Shown: positions 39,948 to 50,645 of the stretch, in pieces
Position numbering within the stretch: the first letter of the stretch is position 1
Layout: each line of letters starts with the position of its first letter
NCBI GenBank assembly: GCA_963580455.1
Contig: OY756960.1
Location: 25,603,238-25,667,237 of the forward strand
Reading direction: 5' to 3'
Source of the DNA: Euonymus europaeus
Taxonomy: Eukaryota; Streptophyta; Magnoliopsida; Celastrales; Celastraceae
Length of the DNA: 64,000 nucleotides
Notes under the pieces: generated by a model
Seen by the model: the letters and a program-made list of their open reading frames with translations, nothing else
The model's database searches: none
Told to the model about the DNA's origin: nothing
Translations under genes and position numbers: made by a program

Positions 39948-40707
39948 CTGTCAATGAAAGAAATGAATACAACCACAACTCAAGTATTTCTCAGCATCAT
40001 TTTAAACCCCACAACCAATTTAACAGGAAACTCATTCACAAAAAGCTCAAAGCTTTACTCTAGCTAGAGAAGTAGACAAAGGAAAACGATCAGAAAGTAC
40101 ATATTTTGATAGATTAATGAAGTAAAACACAATAAATTGAAGAACTACCGGAAACCCCCAAAAAAAGAAAACAAATTGGGGGGGGGAAAAAGTCCCGGAA
40201 GAGAGAACGAAACTCACCGAGGAAAACCTCTCTCACCCACGAGCAGCACCAGAGGGCGCAGAGAAGACGTCAGAGGTCGGATTATCGCACAGTTCTTGAA
40301 GACGAAGGAGCCGATCGAACTGTAGACGAAGAGCAGTAGAGACGAAGGTTGGTTAATCTGCATGGAGAAGTCAGAGGCTCAAAATAGAAATAGGGGAGGT
40401 TAGTGGGAACGGAAGATACCTTTTCTAAGTCGCGCCGTAGCAGCTGAAATTGAAGAAAATTTGAAGAAAATAGAGAACCCAGGCGCAATCTCTGAGAAGC
40501 TGCGAATCGAAGGCTCTAATGACAGAGTTAGAAGTGACCGACCTAAGTGATCAAAAGGAGCATCCAACGTAAGGTGCATGCACCTGAGGTTGCTGGACGA
40601 AACTGTTTCGTGGAAGGTGGGTCTGGGTGGTGAGGTCAGGATCAGTAGCTTGGGAGGCCGCACCTTGAGTCGGTAGAAGATTGGGGTCGAAGGACGACAT
40701 CGTTTGC

Positions 40708-40902
40708 CTGGACCTACATGGACGGTGGAGATGGCAGGGGTACCCAGACGATGGACGGCGGTGGAAGATTGAGGCAGAAGAACGACGTCGTTGCGCCACA
40801 TGTGTCAGGCTAGGCGACTTCCCTGACACCAGAGACTTTTGTGGAGCATGTCTGGACCTACATGGACGGTGGAGATGGCAAGGGTACCCAAACGATGGAC
40901 GG
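40708..40902. repeat. Direct repeat of about 51 bp, 144 bp apart
   Basis: CTGGACCTACATGGACGGTG followed by GAGATGGCA.GGGTACCCA.ACGATGGACGG occurs at 40708-40758 and again at 40852-40902 with two mismatches. This is a GC-richer island, open in several frames on both strands for over 100 codons, including a plus frame from 40681 to 41220. The repeated peptide LDLHGRWRWQGYP is a consequence of the DNA repeat. The minus strand at about 40270-40365 looks like a 5' exon for the fragments to its left (open from an ATG to a GTGAGT donor). Confidence 0.7.
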
Positions 40903-43844
40903 CCAAGAGTGGTGCAGGTTCGCGCGAGTAGAAGGAAGAAAAGCAAGGCCAACCAAGACGCACAAGATCAACCGAGAACGGCGTCGGTTTACGGACGACG
41001 ATGGGGCGCCAACGCGCGGAACTGTAGCGGAATAGTCGGTACTCGCCAGGAGAGAGCCGCAAATGCTGCAGCTTTATATAATAGGCTGGATGGATGGATG
41101 TACAGATCCGCAATTTTATTTGGATTAAAACAAGGCGCCCAGAGACTTTACCTCTTGGGTCCAGACTACGTAATATTTACACGAGCCCAGCTCGGTAAAA
41201 TAATGCTACCAATTGTTTAGCGGCCCTTGCTCAGCCCAACTTCTGTGGTGGGAAAATATGGGCCGCAGTCCAGGGTCTAAATTCACAGAACCCCAAAATT
41301 TTAAAAATAATAATTTTAATAGTAGCCCAAAAACCGATAACTCACGGCCCAATAACTATGACGTGTACATTGAGGTGGATTACGAAATAAATCCAAACAC
41401 GATAGTTACTGTGGGACCAAAAAGGAGTATAGACATCTTGACCGACGTCCACCTGTGGACTATTTTAGTCCGCTTTGTTCCCGGGAAAAAAGACGAGGAG
41501 AGAAGGTGAAAGACCAATTTCAAAGCCAAACAAGCAGGAGTGGAGCGCGTAGGAAATCAGCGACTCCGTTGGGTTACATGGCCTTTCTTGTTTTGCTCTC
41601 TACAGGTTAGTTAGTACTTCTGGGTAACTTATGGGGTCCTAGGTTTCAATTTCATCTATAGATATGCGTTGATGATTGCTGTTTGGTTGTTTGGATGGAC
41701 GGCAGTTGCTTTTAGCCACCTGTTTCTGGTTATTTTTTCCCCCGCTGATTTCCCTAAGTTTGATTACGGTTCTCGCCTGTTTTTTTAATCCTGTTTTGAT
41801 TTCTACAATACGTTTTATTCTTTGAATTTCATGATTGTTTCGAAAAATTGGTGATTAATTTGTTAAATTGCTTTAGGGTTAGTCGGTTGTCTGTTGATAT
41901 GGTTTTTTTAAAAAAAAAAATTGTATGATGATAAGTTTTGTAATTTAGTGGTAGGAAAAGTGATTGGATTTTGAATAAGATGTAACTTTGGACGGTACGA
42001 ATTAACAGTAGCTGTGTGACATGAACAGAAACGTAAACTGTACAGGCTTTAACTGCAATTCTTTTTTTAGGGATTTTTCGGATTTGAGAATTAGGTTTTG
42101 TAGAAACAAACCTAATCATGAAACCTAAATTTCAGTGGCATCATACTTCAGATATTGTTGCATCACACAAACCATGAAAGTTGCTGCAAACAGTGTCTTC
42201 TTAAGATTCATCGTCGTATATTTAAATAGGCTAATATGGGATTAGATGATAAAGTTTTTATGCTAAAGCACGCACAGAAAGCCAACAACAAAATAAGACC
42301 CCTAATACTAAAAGAATCAATGTAAAATAAGATAATTAGACCAAATGAAATTATTCTTGCTGCCAAATAACCCTTGAATCTACATTTCGTGTACCTTTGA
42401 CATCACTCCTTTGTGACAGTTTATTGTCTGCACGAAGATGTCTTGTTTAATTACTTTTAGTTGTGGGATAGGATTCTTTATTGACATGACATTATATTAT
42501 CAATGAGCTATTGTGGCTATTAATTGCACTCTCCCATAGAGTGGACTGCGGTCATAAATTGGTTTGTTGTGAATTGCGATCCTGCTGGGACCTAATCCAA
42601 CTTATGCAACTTAGATTGTACTAACCTTGTATGAGATAGGTTTAAGAGCCTAACCCTATGCTTACCAACAGCTTTGGAGCTTTCGGCGTAGAGGCTAGGT
42701 TAGGTACTGAAAGATTGTCCTTTAACTTTCCCTTTCATTCGTTATTACAATGGAACCTAACCTTCGCCTTTAAGTTCGTTATGTTGCGTGAGCCGTGGTT
42801 CTATTATGATTTCCTGACTAAATTCACGAAGACTTTTGACATAGAATGGTATGCCATAACTCAATTAGCTTATGTTCATTTGATGTTCAAATATCACAAT
42901 TTTTTTTCCCATTTTACTTCAATCTTCTAAATAAGTTACGTGCCACTATATTCGATTTTCGTTCTGCTTATTGTTTCCTTTTGTTTCATCTGTGAGTGGG
43001 ATTGTTATGGTGATATTAATATTATTCTTCAAAACACAAAAACAACCCGCACACAGGCTGAGGGCTGTTTGCTGTTTCTCGCTGGCTCACTGCAGGCCCA
43101 TGGCTTTGTGGGTTTTGGGTTTCATTTTCTCAAAATGTCGGGTGGCAGAAATTCATAATTTCTTCCTCCTTGGCTATTTTAACTATAAATCAGTGAGAAT
43201 ACTCTCTCATGATGGCTGACATTAGTTCAAAAGGGCATACATTCTGATTTCAGTGAGCCATAGCTATTTTGGTGTTAAATAGGTGTCAATGTTCTCTTGT
43301 AGTCTTGTGGTGGCTGGCTTTAATTATTGAGTACTTTAACATGAGGTAGTTTTGGACACATCCCTTGTGAAATGTGAACCCCAAAGACTGCTCCTCTTTT
43401 CCCCAGCGAACCGGTTTGAATGAAAACAATATTGAGTTGTAGTTTGATTATATTATTGAACTCTTTTTTTTTGTTTTTTTGTTCTCAGTTGCTTATTGTT
43501 TTCTCAAGATTAGATCTTCACACCTCATGGCCCTTCTCCTAAAATAAATAAATATAAAATTTAAATCCTAGTAATGTGGGTAGTTTGTAAACCCGGGCTG
43601 AGGAAGATTGATTTTTTATGATTATTGTGACTATGGTAGAGGTTGATTGCTCATTATTTTCAATGCATAGGTGAGGCGTGGTAAAATGAAATCATTATAT
43701 ATGGCCGAATCAAGTGACTTTGTAGACTTGTAGTCTGCCAGTTGACTCTTGACCTGCTTGCTTTGTTTTGCCATATTTTGAATTGTTTTCTAGGAAACTG
43801 AGAAATAAGAAATGACACTGGACCGTAAAATTTATGATAGAAGT
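40903..43844. other. Non-coding region left of the tRNA array
   Basis: No gene can be supported. A possible plus-strand first exon is ATG at 41578 up to a donor at 41606 (reading MAFLVLLSTG), preceded by a purine-rich leader and followed by a GTTAGT donor. It could be the start of the transcript that contains the exon-like modules at 44-54 kb, but nothing proves the link. Confidence 0.35.
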
Positions 43845-43916
43845 GGGGCATTCCGAGAATCAAACTCAGGATCTCTTGCACCCAAATCAAGAATCATACC
43901 ACTAGACCAAATGCCC
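43845..43916 (-). pseudogene. tRNA-Pro(TGG) pseudogene
   Basis: A 72-bp copy with the acceptor stem intact, but the anticodon stem has an A-G clash (CTTGA against GCAAG) and the T loop reads TTTGATT instead of TTCGATT, which breaks the internal B box. It is probably not transcribed efficiently. Confidence 0.8.
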
Positions 43917-44288
43917 AGTTGATGATGCTGATACATTGGGTATTATTCTGGTTGGGTATTACTATTACGGTACCTATCTATAGAAAACTATGATGCCATG
44001 CTCTCGGTTGCAGGCACAATGGAATGCGGAGCATAACTCGGCTTTTGGATTTCAAGTCAATTTAATTTGTCATTTAATTCTCGAAATGGTAGTATCAGTA
44101 TGGTCGCCCAAAATAACGTCAAGTTGGCAGCATATTCACTTTTTCTTCGTACATAGTTGAAGCATTGTTTCAGAAAAATAAATAAGTTTTAAAATAATTT
44201 TATATTGAATTTTTGTATTTGACATGTTTTATTAGATTCCTGAATTAAATTCATGTTTCGCATAGCTTTTTTGTGGCTTGTGTCACAG

Positions 44289-44336
44289 GTTTATGGCAGA
44301 TGGGGCTTTGGAAATGAGCAAGCATACACCGGGTAG
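44289..44336 (+). other. Exon-like module of the array (TGG half-unit)
   Basis: The acceptor GTGTCACAG is followed by GTTTATGGCAGATGGGGCTT and ends CACCGG|GTAGATTCC. One frame reads FMADGALEMSKHTPG. The same module recurs at 52183 and 53241 with small changes that shift or keep the frame, so coding status is doubtful. Confidence 0.4.
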
Positions 44337-44393
44337 ATTCCTATACCATAGCTTGCAAGTTCATAAAATATTTGAGATTCCTATAATGTAGCT

Positions 44394-44625
44394 TAATGAG
44401 AAACAAGCACAAGCTTCACCAGATTAAAGAACTGTCACTTCATAAAGCTCAAATCCATATGTTACATGGCCCATGCATATTTGAAATATAGCCGTTGTCT
44501 TAACGGTCATATCTGTCTCCCATAAAGTTTGTATTCTAGCCGTTGTAGCTGCTGTTGATGTGATATATATGTAGGATGTAATTCATTTGTGTTTTAATGA
44601 AAATCATTTTCTAACAAATTCTTTA
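44394..44625 (+). repeat. 5' LTR of the Copia element
   Basis: 232 bp from TAATGAGAAACAAGC to AAATTCTTTA. It contains a GATATATATGTAGG TATA-like stretch about 60 bases before its end, the likely promoter region. Confidence 0.95.
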
Positions 44626-44669
44626 TGGTATCAGAGGGCCAGCATTCAAACGAGTCAAACTCCTCCACT

Positions 44670-47600
44670 ATGTCTTCTTCTCAAACTGTCTCTGTTTCTG
44701 GGCTTTCTTCATCGTCTACTCTTTCTGTTCATGCTATTACTCCTATTCCTCTTAAACTCACATCTTCAAATTTTACCTCTTGGCGGTTACAACTACTCTC
44801 GCTTTTGCGAGCTTATAATCTTACTGGTTATATTGAAGGCACTCATACGTGCCCTCCATTGCCTTCTTCTGGCAGTTCTGACGATGCTGCCACCAAGCCT
44901 CACTTGCATTGGCAAAGCCAAGATCAATTTATTCTTCATGCCATTGTGGCCTCTATTGACGGTACCATTCTTCCTATGGTTGGGGATGTTGCTACCAGTT
45001 CAGCTGCTTGGACTCAAGTCCACAAGTTATTTGCTAATACATCTCGCTCTAGAGTTATTCAATTGAAATCTCAGTTGTCACGCTGCCAAAAAGGTTCTCA
45101 GAGCATGGCCGAATATATGCAAACTGTGAAATCCTTGGCTGATGAATTAGCTTTAATTGATAAGCCTATTCATAGTGATGATCTTACATTGTATATTCTT
45201 GATGGTCTTACTGAAGAATATGCTGGTATTGTGGGTTCTATTCGTACCAGAGAAACTTCATTTGGTTTTGACGAGCTAAAAAATGTTTTAATTGCTCAAG
45301 AAAATTTTCTGGCTCGTCTCACTACCGCTCAAACTAGCAATTTGGTTACTGCCAATTTTCATCAGCGCCAGACTAGCAACCCCGACTACTCCTCGTCCGG
45401 CAACAACAATCGATCTTCCTGGAATACTCAACGCTCCAACTGGAACAACAATAATCGCTCATCTTCCAATTCACCTGGCGGACGGGGTCGTGGTCCTCGG
45501 ATTGTTTGCCAACTCTGTGAGAAACCTGGCCATCCTGCCAATAAATGTAGGAAGTTAAAATTGTATGCACAAAATGCTCCACCGCAAGCTCATTATGCTC
45601 CACCGCAAGCTCATTATGCTACACATCTTCCTCACAATACTGTATCCACTTCATCCTCTCCCCAATGGTTACTTGATTCGGGTGCTAGTCATACCATGAC
45701 TCCGGACATTCACAACTTACATCATGCTACAGAATATGATGGCACTGACTCTGTTCGTGTTGGTGATGGCGCAGGTTTGAATATTTCACACACTGGCACT
45801 ACTCAAATTCACACACGTTTACGACCTCTTACACAACATCATACTTTATGTGTTCCTTTAATTAATAAGCATTTGTTATCTGTCCATGAGCTCACTAAAC
45901 AAAACAATGTTTTTATTGAGTTTTACCCTTTTCATTGTGTGATTAAGGATCAAGCATCGGGTCGTATTCTGGCACTGGGCCGCTGCACTGACGGTCTCTA
46001 TCATCTCACTCCTGATCAAGTCTCTTGCAATGTCACCACCACTGCCACCTCAAGTTCTAAACTCCCTTCTGCAGTGTGGCACCAACGTTTGGGACATCCT
46101 TCATCTCAGCTTATGTCTACCATTTTAAAAAATTCTTCTCTTCCATATACTACTGCTGATGCTTTATCCTCTTGTATGTCTTGCGATCTAAATAAAAGTC
46201 ATCGGTTGCCTTTTGGTCACTCCTCAGTTACAAGTTCTCATTCCTTACAAATTATTTATAGTGATGTTTGGGGTCCTGCCCCCGTCACTTCTCTGGATGG
46301 TTATAATTACTATGTTGTTTTTGTTGATCATTTCACTAGGTATACTTGGCTTTTTCCCATGTCTCATAAATCTGCCGTATATTCTATCTTTGTTCAATTT
46401 AAAGCCTTAGTAGAAAATCAGTTTCAAACTCGCATAAAAACTCTGTACACCGACAATGGTGGTGAGTTTCAAAAACTTCAGTCCTTTCTTCTTGCCGAAG
46501 GTATTAGCTGGTTCCAATCGCCTCCATATACCCCTCAACATGTAGCTTTAGCCGAAAGAAAACATCGTCATCTCACAGAGACAGCTCGTACTCTCTTACA
46601 TTCTGCTCATCTTCCCTTTAGTTTTTGGTCTCATGCTTTTCAAACCGCTGCCTATCTTGTCAATCGTATGCCTCTCACTCATTCATCTCCCATAACTCCT
46701 TATGAACTCTTATTCCATCAACCACCAAATTATCATAAATTACGTATTTTTGGTTGTGCATGTTTTCCATGGCTTCGTCCCTATTCGACCCACAAATTAC
46801 AGCCTCGTTCTAAACCTTGCATTTTTGTAGGCTATTCTACATCTCAAAGTTCCTACAAATGCTTTGATCCTACAACTCAGCGTCTCTATTTGTCTCGACA
46901 TGTTCAATTTCGTGAACATGATTTTCCTTCCTATGTCTCTCCTTCTCCAACTATTCCTGTTACTCCTCCTCTCGCTCCTTCTTTATCACCTTCTCTTACG
47001 GTACTTCATTCATTGACACCAACTGTTGTCATTAATTCTAATTTACCTACCAATTCTTCTTCCCCTATTTCACGGGTCATCGATTCCACTCATACTTCCC
47101 CACCTTCTACTGGTTCTTCTCCTCCCCCTTGTCCCCGCACTCATTCAATGACCACTCGAGCTATGAACCAAATTTATAAACCTAAACACCTGCATATTGC
47201 CACTCTTCATCCTCTTCCTCCTCTTCATGAACCACAGACAATCAAAACAGCTCTTTCAAATCCCAACTGGCGAGAGGCCATGCAAAAAGAAATGACTGCT
47301 CTTCATCAACATGGAACTTGGACTCTTGTTCCTCCTAGTCCTAGTATTAATCCCATTGGTTCTAAGTGGATCTTTCGTATCAAACAAAAACCAGATGGCA
47401 CTGTCGATCGCTACAAAGCCCGCTTAGTTGCTCAAGGATTCTCTCAACGTCCGGGTGTTGACTATCACCATACCTTTAGTCCTGTGATAAAACCTGTGAC
47501 CATTCGTGTTGTTCTTACTATTGCTGTCTCCCGTCATTGGCCCCTTTTTCACTTGGATGTCAATAATGCTTTTTTACATGGCTCCTTGCAGGAAACAGTT

Positions 47601-48806
47601 CACATGAAACAGCCCAAAGGTTTTGAGGACTCCCACCATCCTGATTTTGTGTGCTTGCTCAAGCGCTCCATTTACGGCCTAAAACAAGCGCCTAGGGCGT
47701 GGTATCAAGCTCTTAGTGCTTGTCTTTTAGTTCAAGGATTTCAACAATCCAGCGCTGATCCCTCTCTTTTTATTCTTACTGCCAATCATGATATCATGTA
47801 TATTTTAGTTTATGTTGATGATCTTATTCTAACAAGCTCTAATCCTACTCTTCTTCACAGAGTCACTACCGCTCTCGCTGCTCACTTTTCTCTCAAAGAT
47901 CTCTGTGACTTGTCATGCTTTCTTGGCATTGAAGTCTTGTCTCATCCAACCGGTCTCTTTTTATCTCAACAAAAATACATTCGCGATTTGTTACAACGCA
48001 CGGACATGATTGATGCAAAAGCTGTCAACACACCGCTTCCTGCCCGCTTTTACACCAGTGTCAGTGATGGAACTCCTCTGTCTAACCCTACTCAATATCG
48101 CCAGGTCGTTGGTAGTCTCCAATATCTTAGTCTTACAAGACCGGATGTTAGCTTTGCTGTTAATCGTCTTGCCCAGTATATGCATACACCCACTGATGTG
48201 CACTGGTCATTAGTAAAGAGACTCCTCAGATATCTTAAAGGCAGTGTTGCTCATGGCATAAATATTGTTCGTTCTCCAAACTTATCTCTTCAAGCCTACT
48301 CCGATTCTGATTGGGCCGGTCATCCAGATGATCGTTCTTCCACCTCCGCATATATCGTCTTTCTGGGTCTCACTCCTATTTCCTGGAAATCCCACAAACA
48401 GCGAGCAATTGCTCGGTCATCTACTGAAGCTGAATATAGATCACTTGCTTCCACTGCTGCTGAGGTTGTTTGGGTTCGTAATTTACTGCATGAGCTTCGC
48501 TGTCCTGTTTCAACTCCGCCTATTATTCATTGTGACAATCAGGGTGCCACGCAGCTCAGCATTCATCCCATCCTTCATTCCCGAATGAAACATATAGCAC
48601 TTGATTTACACTTTGTTCGTCATCTGGTTAATCGTGGTACGCTTCAAGTTCACAAGATTTCTACCACATATCAACTTGCTGATCTCCTTACAAAGTCTCT
48701 TCAACGTGCTCGGTTCATGCTTCTTCGATCCAAGATTGGTGTCACTTCAGGACCACCAATCTTGAGGGACGGTAATGAGAAACAAGCACAAGCTTCACCA
48801 GATTAA
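44670..48806 (+). CDS. Copia gag-pol polyprotein
   Basis: One uninterrupted frame. An earlier in-frame ATG at 44625 overlaps the LTR end and primer-binding site; I prefer the ATG at 44670 (MSSSQTVSVSG), giving 1,378 residues. Order of domains is typical of Copia: gag with LTSSNFTSW near residue 30; zinc knuckle CQLCEKPGHPANKC (about 280); aspartic protease LLDSGASHTM (about 334); integrase zinc motif with WHQRLGHPSS (about 470) and CMSCDLNK; integrase core with Asp in YSDVWGP (about 530), Asp in YTDNGGEF (about 593) and Glu in AERKHRH (about 628); reverse transcriptase with YVDDLILTS (about 1049); RNase H with DSDWAGHPDDR and RSSTEAEYRSL (about 1210-1260). Integrase precedes reverse transcriptase, which defines Copia. 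The stop lies 34 bases inside the 3' LTR. All catalytic residues are present and no frameshift is seen. Confidence 0.96.
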   Translation: MSSSQTVSVSGLSSSSTLSVHAITPIPLKLTSSNFTSWRLQLLSLLRAYNLTGYIEGTHTCPPLPSSGSSDDAATKPHLHWQSQDQFILHAIVASIDGTILPMVGDVATSSAAWTQVHKLFANTSRSRVIQLKSQLSRCQKGSQSMAEYMQTVKSLADELALIDKPIHSDDLTLYILDGLTEEYAGIVGSIRTRETSFGFDELKNVLIAQENFLARLTTAQTSNLVTANFHQRQTSNPDYSSSGNNNRSSWNTQRSNWNNNNRSSSNSPGGRGRGPRIVCQLCEKPGHPANKCRKLKLYAQNAPPQAHYAPPQAHYATHLPHNTVSTSSSPQWLLDSGASHTMTPDIHNLHHATEYDGTDSVRVGDGAGLNISHTGTTQIHTRLRPLTQHHTLCVPLINKHLLSVHELTKQNNVFIEFYPFHCVIKDQASGRILALGRCTDGLYHLTPDQVSCNVTTTATSSSKLPSAVWHQRLGHPSSQLMSTILKNSSLPYTTADALSSCMSCDLNKSHRLPFGHSSVTSSHSLQIIYSDVWGPAPVTSLDGYNYYVVFVDHFTRYTWLFPMSHKSAVYSIFVQFKALVENQFQTRIKTLYTDNGGEFQKLQSFLLAEGISWFQSPPYTPQHVALAERKHRHLTETARTLLHSAHLPFSFWSHAFQTAAYLVNRMPLTHSSPITPYELLFHQPPNYHKLRIFGCACFPWLRPYSTHKLQPRSKPCIFVGYSTSQSSYKCFDPTTQRLYLSRHVQFREHDFPSYVSPSPTIPVTPPLAPSLSPSLTVLHSLTPTVVINSNLPTNSSSPISRVIDSTHTSPPSTGSSPPPCPRTHSMTTRAMNQIYKPKHLHIATLHPLPPLHEPQTIKTALSNPNWREAMQKEMTALHQHGTWTLVPPSPSINPIGSKWIFRIKQKPDGTVDRYKARLVAQGFSQRPGVDYHHTFSPVIKPVTIRVVLTIAVSRHWPLFHLDVNNAFLHGSLQETVHMKQPKGFEDSHHPDFVCLLKRSIYGLKQAPRAWYQALSACLLVQGFQQSSADPSLFILTANHDIMYILVYVDDLILTSSNPTLLHRVTTALAAHFSLKDLCDLSCFLGIEVLSHPTGLFLSQQKYIRDLLQRTDMIDAKAVNTPLPARFYTSVSDGTPLSNPTQYRQVVGSLQYLSLTRPDVSFAVNRLAQYMHTPTDVHWSLVKRLLRYLKGSVAHGINIVRSPNLSLQAYSDSDWAGHPDDRSSTSAYIVFLGLTPISWKSHKQRAIARSSTEAEYRSLASTAAEVVWVRNLLHELRCPVSTPPIIHCDNQGATQLSIHPILHSRMKHIALDLHFVRHLVNRGTLQVHKISTTYQLADLLTKSLQRARFMLLRSKIGVTSGPPILRDGNEKQAQASPD

Positions 48807-49004
48807 AGAACTGTCACTTCATAAAGCTCAAATCCATATGTTACATGGCCCATGCATATTTGAAATATAGCTGTTGTCTTAACGGTCATATCTGTCTCCC
48901 ATAAAGTTTGTATTCTAGCCGTTGTAGCTGCTGTTGATGTGATATATATGTAGGATGTAATTCATTTGTGTTTTAATGAAAATCATTTTCTAACAAATTC
49001 TTTA
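48773..49004 (+). repeat. 3' LTR of the Copia element
   Basis: 232 bp, the same length as the 5' LTR and identical except for T at 48872. It is followed by the TAGCT target duplication and then the continuation of the interrupted array unit. Confidence 0.95.
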
Positions 49005-49058
49005 TAGCTTACTAGTTGACTATACTATACTTTGAATTATAGGAGGAAAATGAAAAAA

Positions 49059-49130
49059 GGGGCATTCCGAGAATCGAACTCGAGACCTCTCGCACCCAAA
49101 GCGAGAATCATACCACTAGACCAAATGCCC
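49059..49130 (-). tRNA. tRNA-Pro (anticodon TGG)
   Basis: A 72-bp cloverleaf read on the minus strand. Acceptor stem GGGCATT pairs with AATGCCC, D arm GGTCTAGTGGTATGA, anticodon stem CTCGC/GCGAG with loop TTTGGGT (anticodon TGG), T loop TTCGATT. Relative to the intact copies at 53383 and 53768 there is one change in the T stem (TCGAG pairing with CTCGG through a T-G wobble). Probably functional. It is the downstream half of the unit split by the Copia element. Confidence 0.85.
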
Positions 49131-49223
49131 AGTTTATGACATTTATATCCATTTTGATGTGTATGACATGCTCTAAAACTGCATGTGAAGAATACCTTTT
49201 CACTCTATTTGTCTTTGGAGCAG

Positions 49224-49297
49224 ATCTTGAAGATGTGTTCCTGATGCAGTGGGATACGGAAGAAGAAACTGCTTCTGTTCTTTCACCTCTCTTTTAA
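49224..49297 (+). other. Exon-like coding stretch ending in a stop
   Basis: After an acceptor GAGCAG at 49218-49223, the frame CTT GAA GAT GTG.. reads LEDVFLMQWDTEEETASVLS followed by PLF and TAA at 49295-49297. The acidic, non-repetitive composition looks coding. It could be a terminal exon of a gene whose other exons I did not find. No family is recognised. Confidence 0.35.
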
Positions 49298-49768
49298 TGA
49301 TCATGACGGGAAAGCTCTTTGCCCCCCACGAAAAAGCTCTTTTCATGGTGAGCAAGGCGGCAGCTGTATTTTTACACGTGTGCTCCCTAGTGTTTTAGTG
49401 AAATCAGATCCATTCAGATGCATTTTTCAATGACCGATGAGTGTACAGAAGTTCAGGTAGATGCCTAATTTCTCAAATTAAAGTCAACATTAGCTGCATA
49501 TTTAACTTTTATTTCATAGTTGGTAAGATTCATCTAAAGCATCTGGATCCATTAAGTTATATCTTATGGTGTTCTTTGTTGACTTTGGACCAGCTTGCCA
49601 TGGATATGTAATTCTGAAAAGGGGATCAAAAAACTTTATGGGATCGTAAATTTGAGATAGAAATGGAACATCCCGAGATTTGAGCTCCCTATACCTGGTG
49701 TTATTTTTCATACCCAACATGATTCTTGTATATCATATCTATCTGTTGAAGCCTATCATATCAGCGAA

Positions 49769-49972
49769 ACCTGTTACTGTCTTAAGTACAATTGGATTTT
49801 GGATGAAAAAGTTACATTTTTTACTTCAAGTTGAATAGCATTTAATCAAGGACCTATGCTATATTTAAACCTGTTACTGTCTCAGTAGTCAGTACAAATG
49901 GATTTTGGATGAAAAAGTTACATTTTGTACTTCAAGTTGAATAGCATTTAATCAAGGACCTATGCTATATTT
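49769..49972. repeat. Tandem direct repeat, two units of about 100 bp
   Basis: ACCTGTTACTGTCT..TACAA.TGGATTTTGG and AAAAAGTTACATTTT.TACTTC up to ACCTATGCTATATTT occurs at 49769-49868 and again immediately at 49869-49972, with only a few differences, so this is a recent local duplication inside the array. Confidence 0.85.
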
Positions 49973-50032
49973 TTAAGTGTAAGATTGTGAACTAAAAAGT
50001 ATATATGCGATGGCTAAATTCAAAATAAATTT

Positions 50033-50104
50033 GGGGAATTCCGAGAATCGAACTCGGGACTTCTCGCACCCAAAGCGAGAATCATACCGCTAGACCAAAT
50101 GCCC
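50033..50104 (-). tRNA. tRNA-Pro (anticodon TGG), acceptor stem mismatch
   Basis: Same 72-bp structure with anticodon TGG and normal T loop TTCGATT. The acceptor stem has a C-T mismatch at the fourth pair (GGGCATT against AATTCCC), and the D arm reads GCGGT instead of GTGGT. It may be weakly functional or a recent pseudogene. Confidence 0.65.
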
Positions 50105-50574
50105 AATTGTTGATGTTAATAGTTTTTGGTAATCTATATCATGCTTGATATGTTAAAAATACTATTGTTACCATATTCTTGGTACAATGGGATGTGGTAG
50201 AAAATTTTGGATATTGTCTTTTGATAAATTCGTACTCTTTTTCATTATGTTTTGTGTTTTAGTGACACAACTAGTTTCTCTGGCAGGGTCAACTGATCAA
50301 GGCAGATAGGTTGTCACTATTGAAATGAGTGTACAGCCTACAGGTACATTCCTCATTTCGCCAGAATGATGTGATGTCAAATTGAATGCAAATTTATTTT
50401 TTAATATATAGGTTGATCATATTGCCAGAAATAAAATAATACAATGGGATCCATAAGTTTATTATATATTAGAGTTTTTTTTGCTTGTTGACTTTTGACC
50501 AGATTTCCATGCTATATTTAATTCTAATATAGTGGATTCAAAATTTTATGTGATGGAAAATTCTTGATGGAAAT

Positions 50575-50645
50575 GGGACATGAACTTGGGTCCTTTTGTA
50601 GCCTAAGCGAGAATCAAATTCATGCCACTACCGGAGACCCATCCC
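50575..50645 (-). pseudogene. Degenerate tRNA-Pro remnant (AGG-type)
   Basis: Recognisable by GCCTAAGCGAGAATCA on the plus strand and a decayed acceptor region (ACCCATCCC). The T arm and acceptor stem no longer pair. It belongs to the subfamily whose loop carries CCTAAG instead of CCAAAG. Confidence 0.7.

Larger units (their letters stand above)
44394..49004 (+). mobile_element. Complete Copia (Ty1/copia) LTR retrotransposon, Ale/Retrofit-like
   Basis: A full 4,611-bp element flanked by the 5-bp target duplication TAGCT (44389-44393 and 49005-49009). It has two 232-bp LTRs, a primer-binding site TGGTATCAGAGG directly after the left LTR (44626), one open gag-pol frame and a short purine tract (TTGAGGGACGG) before the right LTR. 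The LTRs differ at one visible position (C at 44493, T at 48872), so insertion was recent. The termini are TAATGAG and TTCTTTA, i.e. TA..TA rather than the usual TG..CA. Small size and short LTRs suit the Ale/Retrofit lineage. It could be autonomous. Confidence 0.96.

Noticed and set aside
44625..44669. Upstream in-frame ATG of the Copia gag-pol frame
   Set aside because: It overlaps the LTR end and the tRNA primer-binding site; the ATG at 44670 starts a normal gag N-terminus.
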